Below are positions 51,274-59,812 of a DNA stretch of 64,000 nucleotides, piece after piece. Location: assembly GCF_000212815.1 (NCBI RefSeq), contig NZ_GL890985.1, positions 825,463 to 889,462 of the forward strand, given 5' to 3'. The stretch is from Streptococcus sanguinis SK49 (GTDB lineage Bacteria; Bacillota; Bacilli; Lactobacillales; Streptococcaceae). Both the position numbers and the translations under genes were made by a program. How positions within the stretch are numbered: the stretch's first letter is position 1; each line of letters begins with the position of its first letter. Under the pieces are notes generated by a model. That model was given only the letters and a program-made list of their open reading frames with translations, did not search any database and had not been told where the DNA came from.

Positions 51274-51630
51274 ATGTCTATTATTACACTGATTTTGGCA
51301 AGCTTGGTTGCCTTAGAATTTTTCTACATCCTGTACTTGGAGACCATCGCGACGACTTCTGCAGCGACAGCTCGGGTTTTCGGTATGTCGCAAGAGGAGT
51401 TGGAGCAGCAGTCGGTCAATACACTTTTCAAAAACCAAGGAGTTTATAACGGATTGATAGCTGTTTTGGTCTTGATTGCGGCCTTTGTACAGCCTAGTTC
51501 GTTTTGGCTGGGAATTTTTATGGTTTATATCATCTTGGTGGCAGCTTACGGTGCAGTGACCAGTGACCCCAAAATCCTGCTTAAGCAAGGAGGGCTGGCT
51601 ATGCTGACCCTGCTTAGTTTATTTTTCTAA
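51274..51630 (+). CDS. DUF1304 family membrane protein
   Basis: 118 residues with four hydrophobic helices and the family pattern LEFFYILYLETI, NQGVYNGLIA, VAAYGAVTSD. DUF1304 has no known function. TGTTATACT just upstream is an extended -10 and TAGGAGGGC a good ribosome site. It is monocistronic with a terminator. Confidence 0.85.
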   Translation: MSIITLILASLVALEFFYILYLETIATTSAATARVFGMSQEELEQQSVNTLFKNQGVYNGLIAVLVLIAAFVQPSSFWLGIFMVYIILVAAYGAVTSDPKILLKQGGLAMLTLLSLFF

Positions 51631-51632
51631 TA

Positions 51633-51667
51633 GAGTGAGGAAAATTGATTTCCCACTCTTTTTTTAT
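51633..51667 (+). terminator. DUF1304 gene terminator
   Basis: GAGTGAGGAAA (51633-51643) pairs with TTTCCCACTC (one bulge), followed by seven or more T. Confidence 0.85.
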
Positions 51668-51674
51668 ATAATGA

Positions 51675-51703
51675 TTGACTTTTTTATTAGACAAGTGTAG
51701 AAT
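51675..51703 (+). promoter_or_regulatory. promoter and operator of the BlaI/M56 operon
   Basis: TTGACT (51675-51680), 17-bp spacer, TAGAAT (51698-51703). The box GACAAGTGTA (51690-51699) overlaps the -10 and fits the TACAnnTGTA dyad of BlaI/MecI/CopY repressors at 9 of 10 positions read with G for T at the first. It implies autoregulation. Confidence 0.7.
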
Positions 51704-51744
51704 AAAATTAGAAATAGCATTAATTTAGAAAGTGCGTGGGAACG

Positions 51745-52122
51745 ATGAAAAGATCTATTAAACGTTTGCCGGACGGGGAATTTACTATTTTAAAAGTAAT
51801 TTGGCAGCTGCCTGCCCCAACGACCTCTGCCCGTATCATGGAAAAGCTGGGACCAGACAATCACTGGAAGCCTCAGACTTTGCTGACAGTCTTGGCTCGC
51901 TTGACTGAAAAGGGCTTTTTAGAAAGTGTCCGCAAGGGGCGTGAAAGGCAGTATACAGCCTTGATCTCAGAAGATGAGTATCTGGAAGTTGAGGCTTCGG
52001 ATTTCTTGAAACGTCACAGCGGCCGTTCTATGGGCGGGTTTGTCAAAACACTTTTTTCTTCTAACTCCTTTTCGGAAAATGAATTGGATGAGCTGCGCAG
52101 TTTGCTCAACCAAGGAAAGTAG
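51745..52122 (+). CDS. BlaI/MecI/CopY-family transcriptional repressor
   Basis: A 125-residue winged-helix repressor: PDGEFTILKVIWQLPAPTTS, then TLLTVLARLTEKGFLE (recognition helix and wing), and a C-terminal dimerisation region. BlaI/MecI members are inactivated by cleavage through a partner M56 membrane protease, which is encoded 15 bp downstream. Its own promoter and that of the VTC gene 1.8 kb away contain the same dyad, so both are probable targets. There is no beta-lactamase nearby. The ATG at 51745 is preferred over the GTG at 51736; the ribosome site is poor. Confidence 0.9.
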   Translation: MKRSIKRLPDGEFTILKVIWQLPAPTTSARIMEKLGPDNHWKPQTLLTVLARLTEKGFLESVRKGRERQYTALISEDEYLEVEASDFLKRHSGRSMGGFVKTLFSSNSFSENELDELRSLLNQGK

Positions 52123-52137
52123 GATGGAGGGATAAGC

Positions 52138-53595
52138 ATGAAACAGTTCCTTCTTTCTTTTCTGCTGACCAGTTTGTCGACATCCATTTTGGTGCTTTTG
52201 CTTAGTCTGCTTTTTACGGCCTTTAAGACTAAGATTTCGGTCAGAGTGAAGTATTTTATTTGGTTTTTGATATTGCTGAGTTTTCTGTTTCCGTTCCGTC
52301 CCCAATTTGGCTCAGGCCTGATTCGGCTGAATACAGGATCGGTAGTTCAGACAGCAGTGACTGCCACCCAGACAGGTGGTGCTCAGGGCGCTTCTCCAGC
52401 AGTTGAAAAAGTTGCCCAGCCAAATCTATGGGAGGCTTTTCTGGGCTTACCTTGGTTTGAAATTCTCTTTGCCATCTGGCTGATTGGCTTTGTCTTTAGT
52501 ATTGGAAGATATGCTTATTCTTATATTCGCTTCAGAAAGATGCTGAAGCGCTGGGGCACGGAGTTTCAGGACGAAGAAGCGATGGCTCAGCTACAGGCTG
52601 TTCAACAGGAGATGCGAGTTAAGGGCCGGATTCATCTGCTCCACTATCCTATGTCCCAAAGTCCTATGCTGCTAGGTTTCAGAGATATTTTAATCGTGCT
52701 GCCAGAGTTGGACTACACGGAGGAAGAGCTGCAGCTGATTTTCAAGCATGAGCTGACCCACTATAAGCACCGCGATGTTTTAGTTAATCTTTTGGGAATT
52801 TTTGCCAAGAGTCTGCACTGGTTTAACCCGGTTGTCCGCTTTGCCTGCCGTGAAACTCAGGAAGCAGGAGAAATGTACTGTGACTATGATGTTCTGAGCA
52901 GTAGAGATACAGAGTATCGGACTTTCTACGGCGAAACGATTCTGACCATGATAGACCGCAGTAAGAAGACTCCAATTGCTCTGACAACCTGCTTTTACTC
53001 TGACAAGTTTAATCTCAAGCGGCGGATTGTCGGTATCATGGATAACCGCCTGCCTAAGAGGTTTCTGTCTGCTGCTTTTGTAGTGGCCGTTCCTCTCCTT
53101 TTGCTCTTGACTAGCTCGGTCTTTGCTCTAGAAAGTCCAGCTGCTCAACAAAGCAGACCTGTTGCAGGACAAAAACAGTCTCAAGGGCTCAGTCAGCGTC
53201 AGGCACTAGCATCCGTCTTAAAAGAGCTGTCTCTTTCTGAAACAGATATTAAAGATTTACAAATTTCGCGTGAGAAAGACACCTATAAAATCCGCTTCTC
53301 TCACGGGCAAACAGCTCATGAAACCATTGTCAATGCTAAGGATGGAAAACTAATCCAATCCAAACAGCATACCATTGTCGAAAAGACAGTAACAGTTGAA
53401 AAAGAAGTCAGTCCATCCTCGTCTGCTGCATCAACTCCAGCTGATAACAGCTCTACTGCAGGTGCAGGAAATACGGGAGCAGCGGGCTCTACTGGAGCCA
53501 GTACAGCGACTGTTCAAACTCCGTCTCAGCACAGTTCCTCTCATACGACAGACACCGATGATCCGGACGATGATGATGACCATGATGACGATTAA
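52138..53595 (+). CDS. BlaR1-like M56 metalloprotease with PepSY domain and acidic tail
   Basis: A 485-residue membrane protein. Two to three transmembrane helices at the N-terminus (about 5-50, 100-122) flank the M56 domain with zinc motif HELTH at 204-208 and the downstream ETQEAGEMYCD. A further transmembrane helix lies at about 309-328. The outer part is not a penicillin-binding sensor: it is a single PepSY-like domain (about 350-425), a Ser/Thr/Ala/Gly-rich linker, and an Asp-rich C-terminus ending in DDPDDDDDHDDD. It likely senses an extracellular signal and cleaves the BlaI-like partner. The signal is unknown; a cation is a reasonable guess from the tail. Confidence 0.87.
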   Translation: MKQFLLSFLLTSLSTSILVLLLSLLFTAFKTKISVRVKYFIWFLILLSFLFPFRPQFGSGLIRLNTGSVVQTAVTATQTGGAQGASPAVEKVAQPNLWEAFLGLPWFEILFAIWLIGFVFSIGRYAYSYIRFRKMLKRWGTEFQDEEAMAQLQAVQQEMRVKGRIHLLHYPMSQSPMLLGFRDILIVLPELDYTEEELQLIFKHELTHYKHRDVLVNLLGIFAKSLHWFNPVVRFACRETQEAGEMYCDYDVLSSRDTEYRTFYGETILTMIDRSKKTPIALTTCFYSDKFNLKRRIVGIMDNRLPKRFLSAAFVVAVPLLLLLTSSVFALESPAAQQSRPVAGQKQSQGLSQRQALASVLKELSLSETDIKDLQISREKDTYKIRFSHGQTAHETIVNAKDGKLIQSKQHTIVEKTVTVEKEVSPSSSAASTPADNSSTAGAGNTGAAGSTGASTATVQTPSQHSSSHTTDTDDPDDDDDHDDD

Positions 53596-53602
53596 ATAAA
53601 GG

Positions 53603-53655
53603 ATTCTGCCAGTTTAAGTTTCTTAAAAGCTTAGACTGGTAGAATTTTATTATCT
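53603..53655 (+). terminator. BlaI/M56 operon terminator
   Basis: 11-bp stem 53603-53613 / 53635-53645 with one G-T pair, then TTTATT. Confidence 0.75.
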
Positions 53656-53788
53656 TCTCAAAGGGGGATTTGACAATCCTCCAAGAGCAGTTTGTCATCA
53701 GTTTATCTTTATTTTAGGTCGATTTTGCTTACAGTTTGTACTTCGTTTCCTAATGCTAAAAAAACTGAAAGATTATTTATCTTTTTTC

Positions 53789-53817
53789 TTGACATTCATA
53801 AACGACAATTGTAGAAT
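53789..53817 (+). promoter_or_regulatory. promoter and first operator of the VTC/DUF4956 operon
   Basis: TTGACA (53789-53794), 17-bp spacer, TAGAAT (53812-53817). The box GACAATTGTA (53804-53813) overlaps the -10 in the same register as in the BlaI promoter. Confidence 0.75.
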
Positions 53818-53829
53818 ATACTTATAAAC

Positions 53830-53839
53830 TACATTTGTA
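53830..53839. promoter_or_regulatory. second BlaI/CopY-type operator
   Basis: TACATTTGTA, a perfect TACAnnTGTA dyad within the longer palindrome CTACATTTGTAG, just downstream of the predicted start point. Confidence 0.7.
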
Positions 53840-53943
53840 GAATGTTTTTGAAAAATACTGCTTGGAAAGGAGAAGAAAGCAAAGCCTATCCAGACGCTTG
53901 TAGGATGCAGAGCGGAAGCTCTATTTCTTTTAAAAGAACAAAC

Positions 53944-53953
53944 TACATTTGTA
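53944..53953. promoter_or_regulatory. third BlaI/CopY-type operator in the leader
   Basis: TACATTTGTA again, with the flanks AACTACATTTGTAGAAT identical to the second copy, 20 bp before the VTC start codon and next to its ribosome site. Confidence 0.65.
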
Positions 53954-53972
53954 GAATCAAAGGAGAATTCAA

Positions 53973-54704
53973 ATGAAACAAAAGCAAATCCAAACAAATT
54001 TCCAACGAATCGAAACGAAGTATATTCTTGACCGAGCAATGCTAGCTCGTCTTGAAGCTGACATGAGACCTTACCTCACCGCAGATGATTATGCGACATC
54101 AACCATTTCCAATGTGTATTTTGATAATGATGAGTTCCAGATGATTCAGGATTCCATTGCCAGAAAAGGCGGTCGCGAAAAAATGCGGATGCGGACTTAT
54201 GCTGAGCAGCCAAATGATGATAGTCAAGTTTTCTTAGAAATCAAGAAGAAACGTGATGAAGTAGGCTTCAAATATCGTTTGGTTTCTAATCCTCTCTCCG
54301 TGACCAACTATATTGTGAATGGTGTGGCAGACCATACTATTTCTGATGACCGGGTCAAGGCAGAAGTGGAGCAGTTACAGGAGCGCTATATAGACTTGAA
54401 GCCAAAAATGGTGATTAGCTATGACCGCTACTCTATGAGAGGATTGGAAGATAAAAAGGTACGTGTGACAGTTGATTCCAACATCCGCTACCGAGATTAT
54501 GATGTAGACTTGGCTTTAGGCCGCTATGGACTGCCCTTGCTGGATGACGACAAGGTGATTATGGAAATCAAGGTTCCTGGTCAATATCCTCAGTGGTTGG
54601 CTGATATTCTGAATAAATACGGTCTTGAAGACCAGTCCTTTTCAAAATACGGCAATGCCTACCTGAAAACTAAAGAAAGGCTGACTCAAACAGTCAAGGC
54701 CTAA
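53973..54704 (+). CDS. VTC-domain protein (polyphosphate polymerase-like)
   Basis: A 243-residue protein of the VTC/CYTH-like tunnel fold: RIETKYILDR at the N-terminus, RMRTYAE, VFLEIKKKRDE, DRYSM, RVTVDSNIRYR and VIMEIKVPG, the alternating basic and acidic strands that line the tunnel in yeast Vtc4 polyphosphate polymerase. The DUF4956 membrane protein follows after 11 bp, a common pairing. Predicted to bind triphosphates and perhaps make polyphosphate; activity is not proven for this family in streptococci. Controlled by a promoter with three BlaI-type dyads. Confidence 0.86.
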   Translation: MKQKQIQTNFQRIETKYILDRAMLARLEADMRPYLTADDYATSTISNVYFDNDEFQMIQDSIARKGGREKMRMRTYAEQPNDDSQVFLEIKKKRDEVGFKYRLVSNPLSVTNYIVNGVADHTISDDRVKAEVEQLQERYIDLKPKMVISYDRYSMRGLEDKKVRVTVDSNIRYRDYDVDLALGRYGLPLLDDDKVIMEIKVPGQYPQWLADILNKYGLEDQSFSKYGNAYLKTKERLTQTVKA

Positions 54705-54715
54705 GGAGGTAGTTT

Positions 54716-55399
54716 ATGCTTAATCAGTTATTTAACAGTATCTACTCCTCTACGGAAGTCAAGATAAATCCTTTAGCATTGATTTTTTCACTAGCAACTA
54801 GTGTGGTTTTAGGAATTATCTTGGCCAAGGTCTATAAGCGCCAAACCATTTATACCAAGGAATTTGTCGTCACCCTCTCCCTTTTGCCAGCCATTATTTC
54901 CATTATCATCTTCTTGGTTAATGGAAATCTGGGTACCAGTGTCGCCGTAGCAGGGACTTTTAGCTTGATTCGCTTCCGGTCGGCTGCAGGTGGCTCCAAG
55001 GAGCTCTTAGCTATCTTTATGGCGACGGCTATCGGGATTACAACAGGGATGGGCTTTGTAGCACTGGGAATTGTCTTTACTCTAGCTATTTCAGGCATCT
55101 GGATGCTCTTTGAAAAGATGAGCTTTACTTCAGTCAGTCCGACCAGACGTTATGTCCAGGTTCAGGTTCCAACTGACTTTGACTACGAAGTACTCTTTGA
55201 TGCTATCTTTGAAACGATTTGTAAATCAGCTGAACTGACCTCTCTCAAGTCGGTTGAAAAGAAGTCTATTAAGCTAGACTATGTTGTTGACTTGAATCCT
55301 GACATGACTGACAGGGAGCTCATTCAGCAGTTCCTGTTCTATGATAAGGTGCAGGACATTTCCCTTTCCAAAGCTGCTAAGAAGCGTAAAACCCTCTAA
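54716..55399 (+). CDS. DUF4956 membrane protein
   Basis: 227 residues: three to four hydrophobic helices in the first 140 residues with the family motif FSLIRFRSAAGGSKELLAIFMATAIG, then a cytoplasmic alpha/beta domain. DUF4956 proteins are repeatedly found beside VTC proteins and may form a membrane complex with them. Role unknown. AAGGAGG precedes the ATG; a terminator follows. Confidence 0.85.
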   Translation: MLNQLFNSIYSSTEVKINPLALIFSLATSVVLGIILAKVYKRQTIYTKEFVVTLSLLPAIISIIIFLVNGNLGTSVAVAGTFSLIRFRSAAGGSKELLAIFMATAIGITTGMGFVALGIVFTLAISGIWMLFEKMSFTSVSPTRRYVQVQVPTDFDYEVLFDAIFETICKSAELTSLKSVEKKSIKLDYVVDLNPDMTDRELIQQFLFYDKVQDISLSKAAKKRKTL

Positions 55400-55403
55400 G
55401 CAA

Positions 55404-55440
55404 AAGAAGACCAGCTGCAGCAGAGCAGTTGGTCTTCTTG
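55404..55440 (+). terminator. VTC/DUF4956 operon terminator
   Basis: 15-bp stem 55404-55418 / 55425-55439 with one G-T pair and a 6-nt loop; only a modest T-tail follows. Confidence 0.65.
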
Positions 55441-55483
55441 TTTGTATCATAAAAAGGAGCTACATCATACTTACAGAAAATAC

Positions 55484-55512
55484 TTGACACTCTTTTCTAT
55501 ATGTGGTATGAT
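55484..55512 (+). promoter_or_regulatory. rpsU promoter
   Basis: TTGACA (55484-55489), 17-bp spacer, TATGAT (55507-55512) preceded by TGG. Confidence 0.85.
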
Positions 55513-55546
55513 TATATAGATTTTGGACTTGAAGGGAGTGAAAAAA

Positions 55547-55723
55547 ATGTCAAAAACAGTAGTACGCAAGAATGAATCACTTGATGATGCACTTCGTCGT
55601 TTCAAACGTGCGGTTACTAAAGCTGGTACTCTTCAAGAAACACGCAAACGTGAATTCTATGAAAAGCCTTCTGTAAAACGCAAACGCAAATCAGAAGCAG
55701 CTCGTAAACGTAAAAAATTCTAA
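55547..55723 (+). CDS. rpsU: ribosomal protein bS21
   Basis: A 58-residue basic protein of the 30S subunit ([20 protein letters not shown] to [11 protein letters not shown]). The ATG at 55547 follows GGGAGTG; an upstream in-frame ATG at 55523 has no ribosome site. It has its own consensus promoter and terminator, ahead of the dnaG-rpoD region as in many bacteria, though mscL intervenes on the other strand. Confidence 0.96.
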
Positions 55724-55730
55724 TTGAACA

Positions 55731-55757
55731 AAAAAGCAGACTCCGGTCTGTTTTTTG
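55731..55757 (+). terminator. rpsU terminator
   Basis: AAAAAGCAGAC / GTCTGTTTTTT with TCCG loop. Confidence 0.85.
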
Positions 55758-55802
55758 TTTTCGCTCTTTGGAGAGAAGAGGATGATCATGAGCAACAGGC
55801 AA

Positions 55803-55828
55803 GAAAAAAACACTGATTTTCATCAGTG
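55803..55828 (-). terminator. mscL terminator
   Basis: CACTGAT/ATCAGTG perfect stem (55811-55828); the minus strand continues with seven T. Confidence 0.85.
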
Positions 55829-55836
55829 AATTCTCT

Positions 55837-56220
55837 TTATTTTTTCTCAGCCAACAAAGCTTTGATTTCTTGCAGGACTTCCAATTCAGTTGGTCCAGCT
55901 GGCGCTTCTTCAACTTCTTCCTTCTTCTTAGCAAGGCTTTGTGCTTTTTCAGCAGACTTGACGATGAAGAAAAGAACAGTACCGATTACCAAGAAGTTAA
56001 TCACGGCGCTCAAGAAGTTACCATAAGCGATCCCATTCCATTTCAATTGAGAAATTTGCTCCAATTTTGCAGCTTTCAAAATTGGGTTGAGGAAGAGAGG
56101 AGTGATTACGTCAGTAATCAATGAAGTGACGATTGCTCCAAAGGCGTTGGCGATGATCACACCGACTGCCAAATCAATCACGTTCCCGCGCAGCAAGAAT
56201 TCTTTAAGATCCTTTAACAT
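55837..56220 (-). CDS. mscL: large-conductance mechanosensitive channel
   Basis: MscL, 127 residues, a homopentameric emergency valve that opens under membrane tension on hypo-osmotic shock. N-terminal amphipathic helix MLKDLKEFLLRGNVIDLAVGVIIANAFG, two transmembrane helices and a charged C-terminal helical bundle. GAAAGGAAAG precedes the ATG at 56220. Monocistronic on the minus strand. Confidence 0.95.
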   Translation of the reverse strand: MLKDLKEFLLRGNVIDLAVGVIIANAFGAIVTSLITDVITPLFLNPILKAAKLEQISQLKWNGIAYGNFLSAVINFLVIGTVLFFIVKSAEKAQSLAKKKEEVEEAPAGPTELEVLQEIKALLAEKK

Positions 56221-56335
56221 TCTTTCTTTCCTTTCAAGAATTTATTAATGAGATTATATTATAGCTTATTTATATGACATCCTCAAGATATTTGCTTGTC
56301 AAATATTTTACATTTGCATCATTTTAGTATAAAAT

Positions 56336-56352
56336 ATAGAATGATATTCTAT
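56336..56352. promoter_or_regulatory. palindrome at the dnaG transcription start region
   Basis: ATAGAAT-GAT-ATTCTAT: perfect 7-bp arms. It lies after a weak TTTACA (56308)-N17-TAAAAT candidate promoter and before the dnaG ribosome site. It could be an operator or an mRNA hairpin. Confidence 0.4.
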
Positions 56353-56374
56353 GATAAATTGGAGGTATTGTCTC

Positions 56375-58159
56375 TTGATTGATAAAGAAATCATTTCTGA
56401 AATTAAAAACAGCGTCAATATCGTCGATGTCATAGGAGAAACGGTGGCCTTGACTAAGGCTGGACGGAATTTTCTGGGACTCTGTCCCTTTCATGGCGAA
56501 AAGACGCCCTCTTTTAACGTTGTAGAGGACAAGCAGTTTTATCACTGTTTTGGCTGCGGCAAGTCGGGCGATGTCTTCAAATTCATTGAGGATTATCGAG
56601 GCGTTTCCTTTATGGAAGCTGTTCAGATTGTAGCAGAGCGGGCAGGGATTCCCTTGGCTGTAGAGACAGCGGGCAATGACCGACCGAGACAAAGCCATCC
56701 GCACCAGGCTCTCTACGATATCCATACCGAGGCAGCGAAATTTTACCATGCGGTCCTGATGACGACCAAGATGGGAGAGGAAGCGCGGGCTTATCTCTAC
56801 CAGCGCGGGCTGACAGATGATGTTCTTAAGCATTTTCAAATCGGGCTGGCTCCTAATGAGGGCAATTATCTTCATAAGAGTATGGCTGGTAAGTTTGATG
56901 AGAATACCATCATGAACTCGGGCCTCTTCAATCTGGCGGAGAATAATCTGGTCTATGATGCCTTTCAGAACCGAATTATGTTTCCCCTAACCAATGACAG
57001 TGGACAGGTTGTAGCCTTTTCCGGACGGATTTGGCAAGAGGCGGCTTCAGATGGTCATCAGGCCAAGTATAAAAACAGCCGCAGCACCGCTATTTTCAAT
57101 AAAAGCTACGAGCTCTATCACCTAGATAAGGCCAAGCCGGTTATCAAGAAGAGCCATGAGGTTTATCTGATGGAAGGCTTTATGGATGTGATTGCGGCTT
57201 ATCGGGCCGGGATTGAAAATGCAGTGGCTTCTATGGGAACTGCTCTGACGCCTGAGCATGTCCAGCACCTGAGCAAGTATTGCAAGAAGATTATCCTGTC
57301 TTACGATGGAGATAGGGCTGGGCAAGCAGCGACTGCTAAGGCCTTGGATGAGCTGAGAGATATGACGGTGGAAATTGTTCGGATTCCTGATAATTTGGAT
57401 CCGGATGAGTTTCTTGCTAAAAATTCTGAGGAAGACTTGCAGCATTTGCTGAGCAAAACGCGAATAAGTAATGTGGAGTTTCTGCTGCATCATCTGAAAC
57501 CAGATAATATTGAAAATCTACAGGCTCAGATTGAGTTTGTAGAGAAGATGGCGCCGATTATTGCGAAGACCAAGTCCATCACAGCTCAGAACTCCTATAT
57601 TTACATGCTGGCTGAGTTGCTGCCGGACTTTGACTATCAGCAGGTGGAGCAGACGGTGAATAACAGTCGTCTGGCTGAGCGCTCTAGTCGCAGTCAGGAG
57701 GCGCCGATTCAGCAGTCTCAGGCAGTCGTCATGCAGTTTTCGCCGTCGAACCGGCTGACTCGTCTCATGAGGGCGGAAAATCATATCTTCCACCGCATGC
57801 TGCATCATCCTTTGATTTTGAACCAATATCGGCTGAGAGAAGACTTTGTCTTTGACTCGGAAGAATTGCAGACCTTGTATGAGATTTTGCTGGCAAATGG
57901 TGAGGTGACACCGCAGGATTTGTCCCAGCTGCCGGATCATGTCCAGCAGGCTTGGTACCGAGTCTTGGAAGAAGACTTGCCGGATGAGGTTTTGGAAGAT
58001 GAATTGAAAGAAGTGGAAGAAACCAGAGAGCGGGAGATATTGCGCAAGCATAATCAGTTTATTAGTAAAAAGATTCGAGAAGCCTCTCACAGCGGAGATA
58101 CGGATACAGCCCTGTCCGAGCTAGAGCGCTTGATTGAGCAAAAAAGAAGAATGGAGTAG
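56375..58159 (+). CDS. dnaG: DNA primase
   Basis: DnaG, 594 residues, makes RNA primers at the replication fork. A CHC2 zinc finger (Cys37, His40, Cys58, Cys61), the TOPRIM domain with [10 protein letters not shown] and SYDGDRAGQ, and the DnaB-binding C-terminal domain are in order. The start is TTG at 56375 ([11 protein letters not shown]), nine bases after GGAGGT; an in-frame ATG at 56351 lies upstream of that site and is rejected. It is 2 bp from rpoD, forming the macromolecular synthesis operon. Confidence 0.96.
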   Translation: MIDKEIISEIKNSVNIVDVIGETVALTKAGRNFLGLCPFHGEKTPSFNVVEDKQFYHCFGCGKSGDVFKFIEDYRGVSFMEAVQIVAERAGIPLAVETAGNDRPRQSHPHQALYDIHTEAAKFYHAVLMTTKMGEEARAYLYQRGLTDDVLKHFQIGLAPNEGNYLHKSMAGKFDENTIMNSGLFNLAENNLVYDAFQNRIMFPLTNDSGQVVAFSGRIWQEAASDGHQAKYKNSRSTAIFNKSYELYHLDKAKPVIKKSHEVYLMEGFMDVIAAYRAGIENAVASMGTALTPEHVQHLSKYCKKIILSYDGDRAGQAATAKALDELRDMTVEIVRIPDNLDPDEFLAKNSEEDLQHLLSKTRISNVEFLLHHLKPDNIENLQAQIEFVEKMAPIIAKTKSITAQNSYIYMLAELLPDFDYQQVEQTVNNSRLAERSSRSQEAPIQQSQAVVMQFSPSNRLTRLMRAENHIFHRMLHHPLILNQYRLREDFVFDSEELQTLYEILLANGEVTPQDLSQLPDHVQQAWYRVLEEDLPDEVLEDELKEVEETREREILRKHNQFISKKIREASHSGDTDTALSELERLIEQKRRME

Positions 58160-58161
58160 GA

Positions 58162-59274
58162 ATGGCTACAAAACAAAAAGAAGTAACAACATTTGACGTT
58201 CAAATTGCAGAATTTATCCGCAACCACAAGCAGACAGGGGTTGCGACAGATGATGAAATCAATGACCAGCTGGTCATCCCTTTCACTTTGGACGCTGATG
58301 GAATTGAGGATTTGCTGCAGCGCATTCAGGATGCTGGCATCTCAATTACAGATAAGGAAGGAAATCCCAGCGCGCGCGTCTTAAATAACGAAGAGGAAGA
58401 AGCGGAGTTGACGGATGAAGAACTCCTAGGTAGCAATTCAGCTAAGGTCAATGATCCAGTCCGCATGTATCTGAAAGAAATCGGGGTTGTGCCCCTTCTC
58501 AGCAATGAAGAAGAGCAGGAACTGGCTATCTTGGTAGAACAGGGAGACTTGGAAGCCAAGCAGCGTCTGGCTGAGGCCAATCTTCGTCTGGTTGTTTCCA
58601 TTGCTAAGCGTTATGTCGGCCGTGGTATGCAGTTCCTTGATTTGATTCAAGAAGGAAACATGGGGCTGATGAAAGCCGTTGATAAGTTTGACTACACCAA
58701 AGGATTTAAGTTTTCAACTTATGCGACTTGGTGGATCCGTCAAGCCATTACCCGTGCGATTGCTGACCAAGCTCGGACCATTCGGATTCCGGTCCATATG
58801 GTGGAAACCATTAACAAGCTGGTCCGCGAGCAACGCAATCTCTTGCAGGAATTGGGTCAAGACCCGACGCCAGAGCAAATCGCTGAGCGTATGGATATGA
58901 CCCCAGACAAGGTTCGTGAGATTCTCAAGATTGCTCAAGAGCCTGTTTCTCTGGAGACGCCTATCGGTGAGGAAGATGACAGTCATCTGGGAGACTTTAT
59001 CGAAGATGAAGTGATTGAAAATCCAGTCGACTATACTACTCGTGTCGTCCTTCGTGAACAGCTGGATGAGGTCTTGGATACGCTGACAGACCGCGAGGAA
59101 AACGTCTTGCGTCTGCGCTTTGGTCTGGACGATGGAAAAATGCGGACACTAGAAGATGTCGGCAAGGTCTTCAATGTAACCCGCGAGCGGATCCGCCAGA
59201 TTGAAGCCAAGGCCCTGCGTAAACTTCGCCATCCAAGCCGCAGTAAACCACTCAGAGACTTTATTGAAGATTAA
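58162..59274 (+). CDS. rpoD: primary sigma factor (sigma-A/RpoD)
   Basis: A 370-residue housekeeping sigma factor. Region 1.1 at the N-terminus, region 1.2 [11 protein letters not shown], region 2 with [13 protein letters not shown] (-10 recognition), region 3, and region 4.2 [18 protein letters not shown] (-35 recognition). It recognises the TTGACA/TATAAT promoters described throughout this window. Cotranscribed with dnaG. Confidence 0.97.
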   Translation: MATKQKEVTTFDVQIAEFIRNHKQTGVATDDEINDQLVIPFTLDADGIEDLLQRIQDAGISITDKEGNPSARVLNNEEEEAELTDEELLGSNSAKVNDPVRMYLKEIGVVPLLSNEEEQELAILVEQGDLEAKQRLAEANLRLVVSIAKRYVGRGMQFLDLIQEGNMGLMKAVDKFDYTKGFKFSTYATWWIRQAITRAIADQARTIRIPVHMVETINKLVREQRNLLQELGQDPTPEQIAERMDMTPDKVREILKIAQEPVSLETPIGEEDDSHLGDFIEDEVIENPVDYTTRVVLREQLDEVLDTLTDREENVLRLRFGLDDGKMRTLEDVGKVFNVTRERIRQIEAKALRKLRHPSRSKPLRDFIED

Positions 59275-59392
59275 AAAGTTAAGAGCAAGGAGGGGCAGAG
59301 CAGGAAAGCGTCAAGTCGGCAATCCTAGCTGCAAAGAAAAGCCTCCTCAAGCTAACTTGAAATTTCTGCTATATCTATAAGGAGGATATTGT

Positions 59393-59731
59393 ATGTCAGA
59401 AAAAAAATACACCCCTGAAGAAGTTGAAAAGATTAAAACGCGTATTTTAGAGAGCTTGGAGCAGGTCATCGACCCAGAGTTGGGGATTGATATTGTCAAT
59501 CTAGGTCTAATCTATGAAATCCGTTTTGATGAGACCAATGGGGAAACGGAAATCGATATGACCCTGACAACCATGGGGTGCCCTCTGGCGGATCTTCTGA
59601 CGGACCAGATCTATGATGCCATGTCAGATGTTCCAGAGGTTACCAAGACGGATGTTAAGTTGGTTTGGTACCCTGCTTGGACGGTGGAAAAGATGAGCCG
59701 CTATGCTCGGATTGCTTTGGGGATTCGCTAA
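59393..59731 (+). CDS. MIP18/DUF59 (SufT-like) iron-sulfur assembly factor
   Basis: 112 residues with the DUF59 motifs DPELGIDIVNLGLIYEI and TLTTMGCPLADLL (conserved Cys). Homologues (SufT, PaaD, MIP18) help mature iron-sulfur proteins. AAGGAGGAT precedes the ATG. It follows rpoD by 118 bp and is closed by a terminator whose T-run overlaps the ssrA promoter. Confidence 0.88.
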   Translation: MSEKKYTPEEVEKIKTRILESLEQVIDPELGIDIVNLGLIYEIRFDETNGETEIDMTLTTMGCPLADLLTDQIYDAMSDVPEVTKTDVKLVWYPAWTVEKMSRYARIALGIR

Positions 59732-59746
59732 GAACTGATAGTGAGT

Positions 59747-59780
59747 GCTGGCCTGCTGTATGCAGGCTTTTGCTTTTTTT
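59747..59780 (+). terminator. terminator of the SufT-like gene
   Basis: GCCTGC/GCAGGC stem (59751-59767) with TTTTGCTTTTTTT tail. Confidence 0.8.
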
Positions 59781-59798
59781 AGTAGATTCTGTTATAAT
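59770..59798 (+). promoter_or_regulatory. ssrA promoter
   Basis: TTGCTT (59770-59775) lies in the T-run of the preceding terminator; after 17 bp comes TATAAT (59793-59798), preceded by TGT. Confidence 0.7.
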
Positions 59799-59812
59799 GT
59801 TCCTATTGTCTT

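Larger units (their letters stand above)
53596..53972 (+). other. regulatory region between M56 gene and VTC gene
   Basis: A 377-bp region without a credible gene. It holds a terminator (53603-53655), a promoter (53789-53817) and three copies of the BlaI-type dyad (53804-53813, 53830-53839, 53944-53953). Between the second and third dyad is about 100 nt of leader with no recognised structure. Confidence 0.6.

Noticed and set aside
53726..53742. TACAGTTTGTA as a fourth BlaI-type dyad
   Set aside because: The half-sites are three bases apart instead of two and the AGAAT extension is missing.
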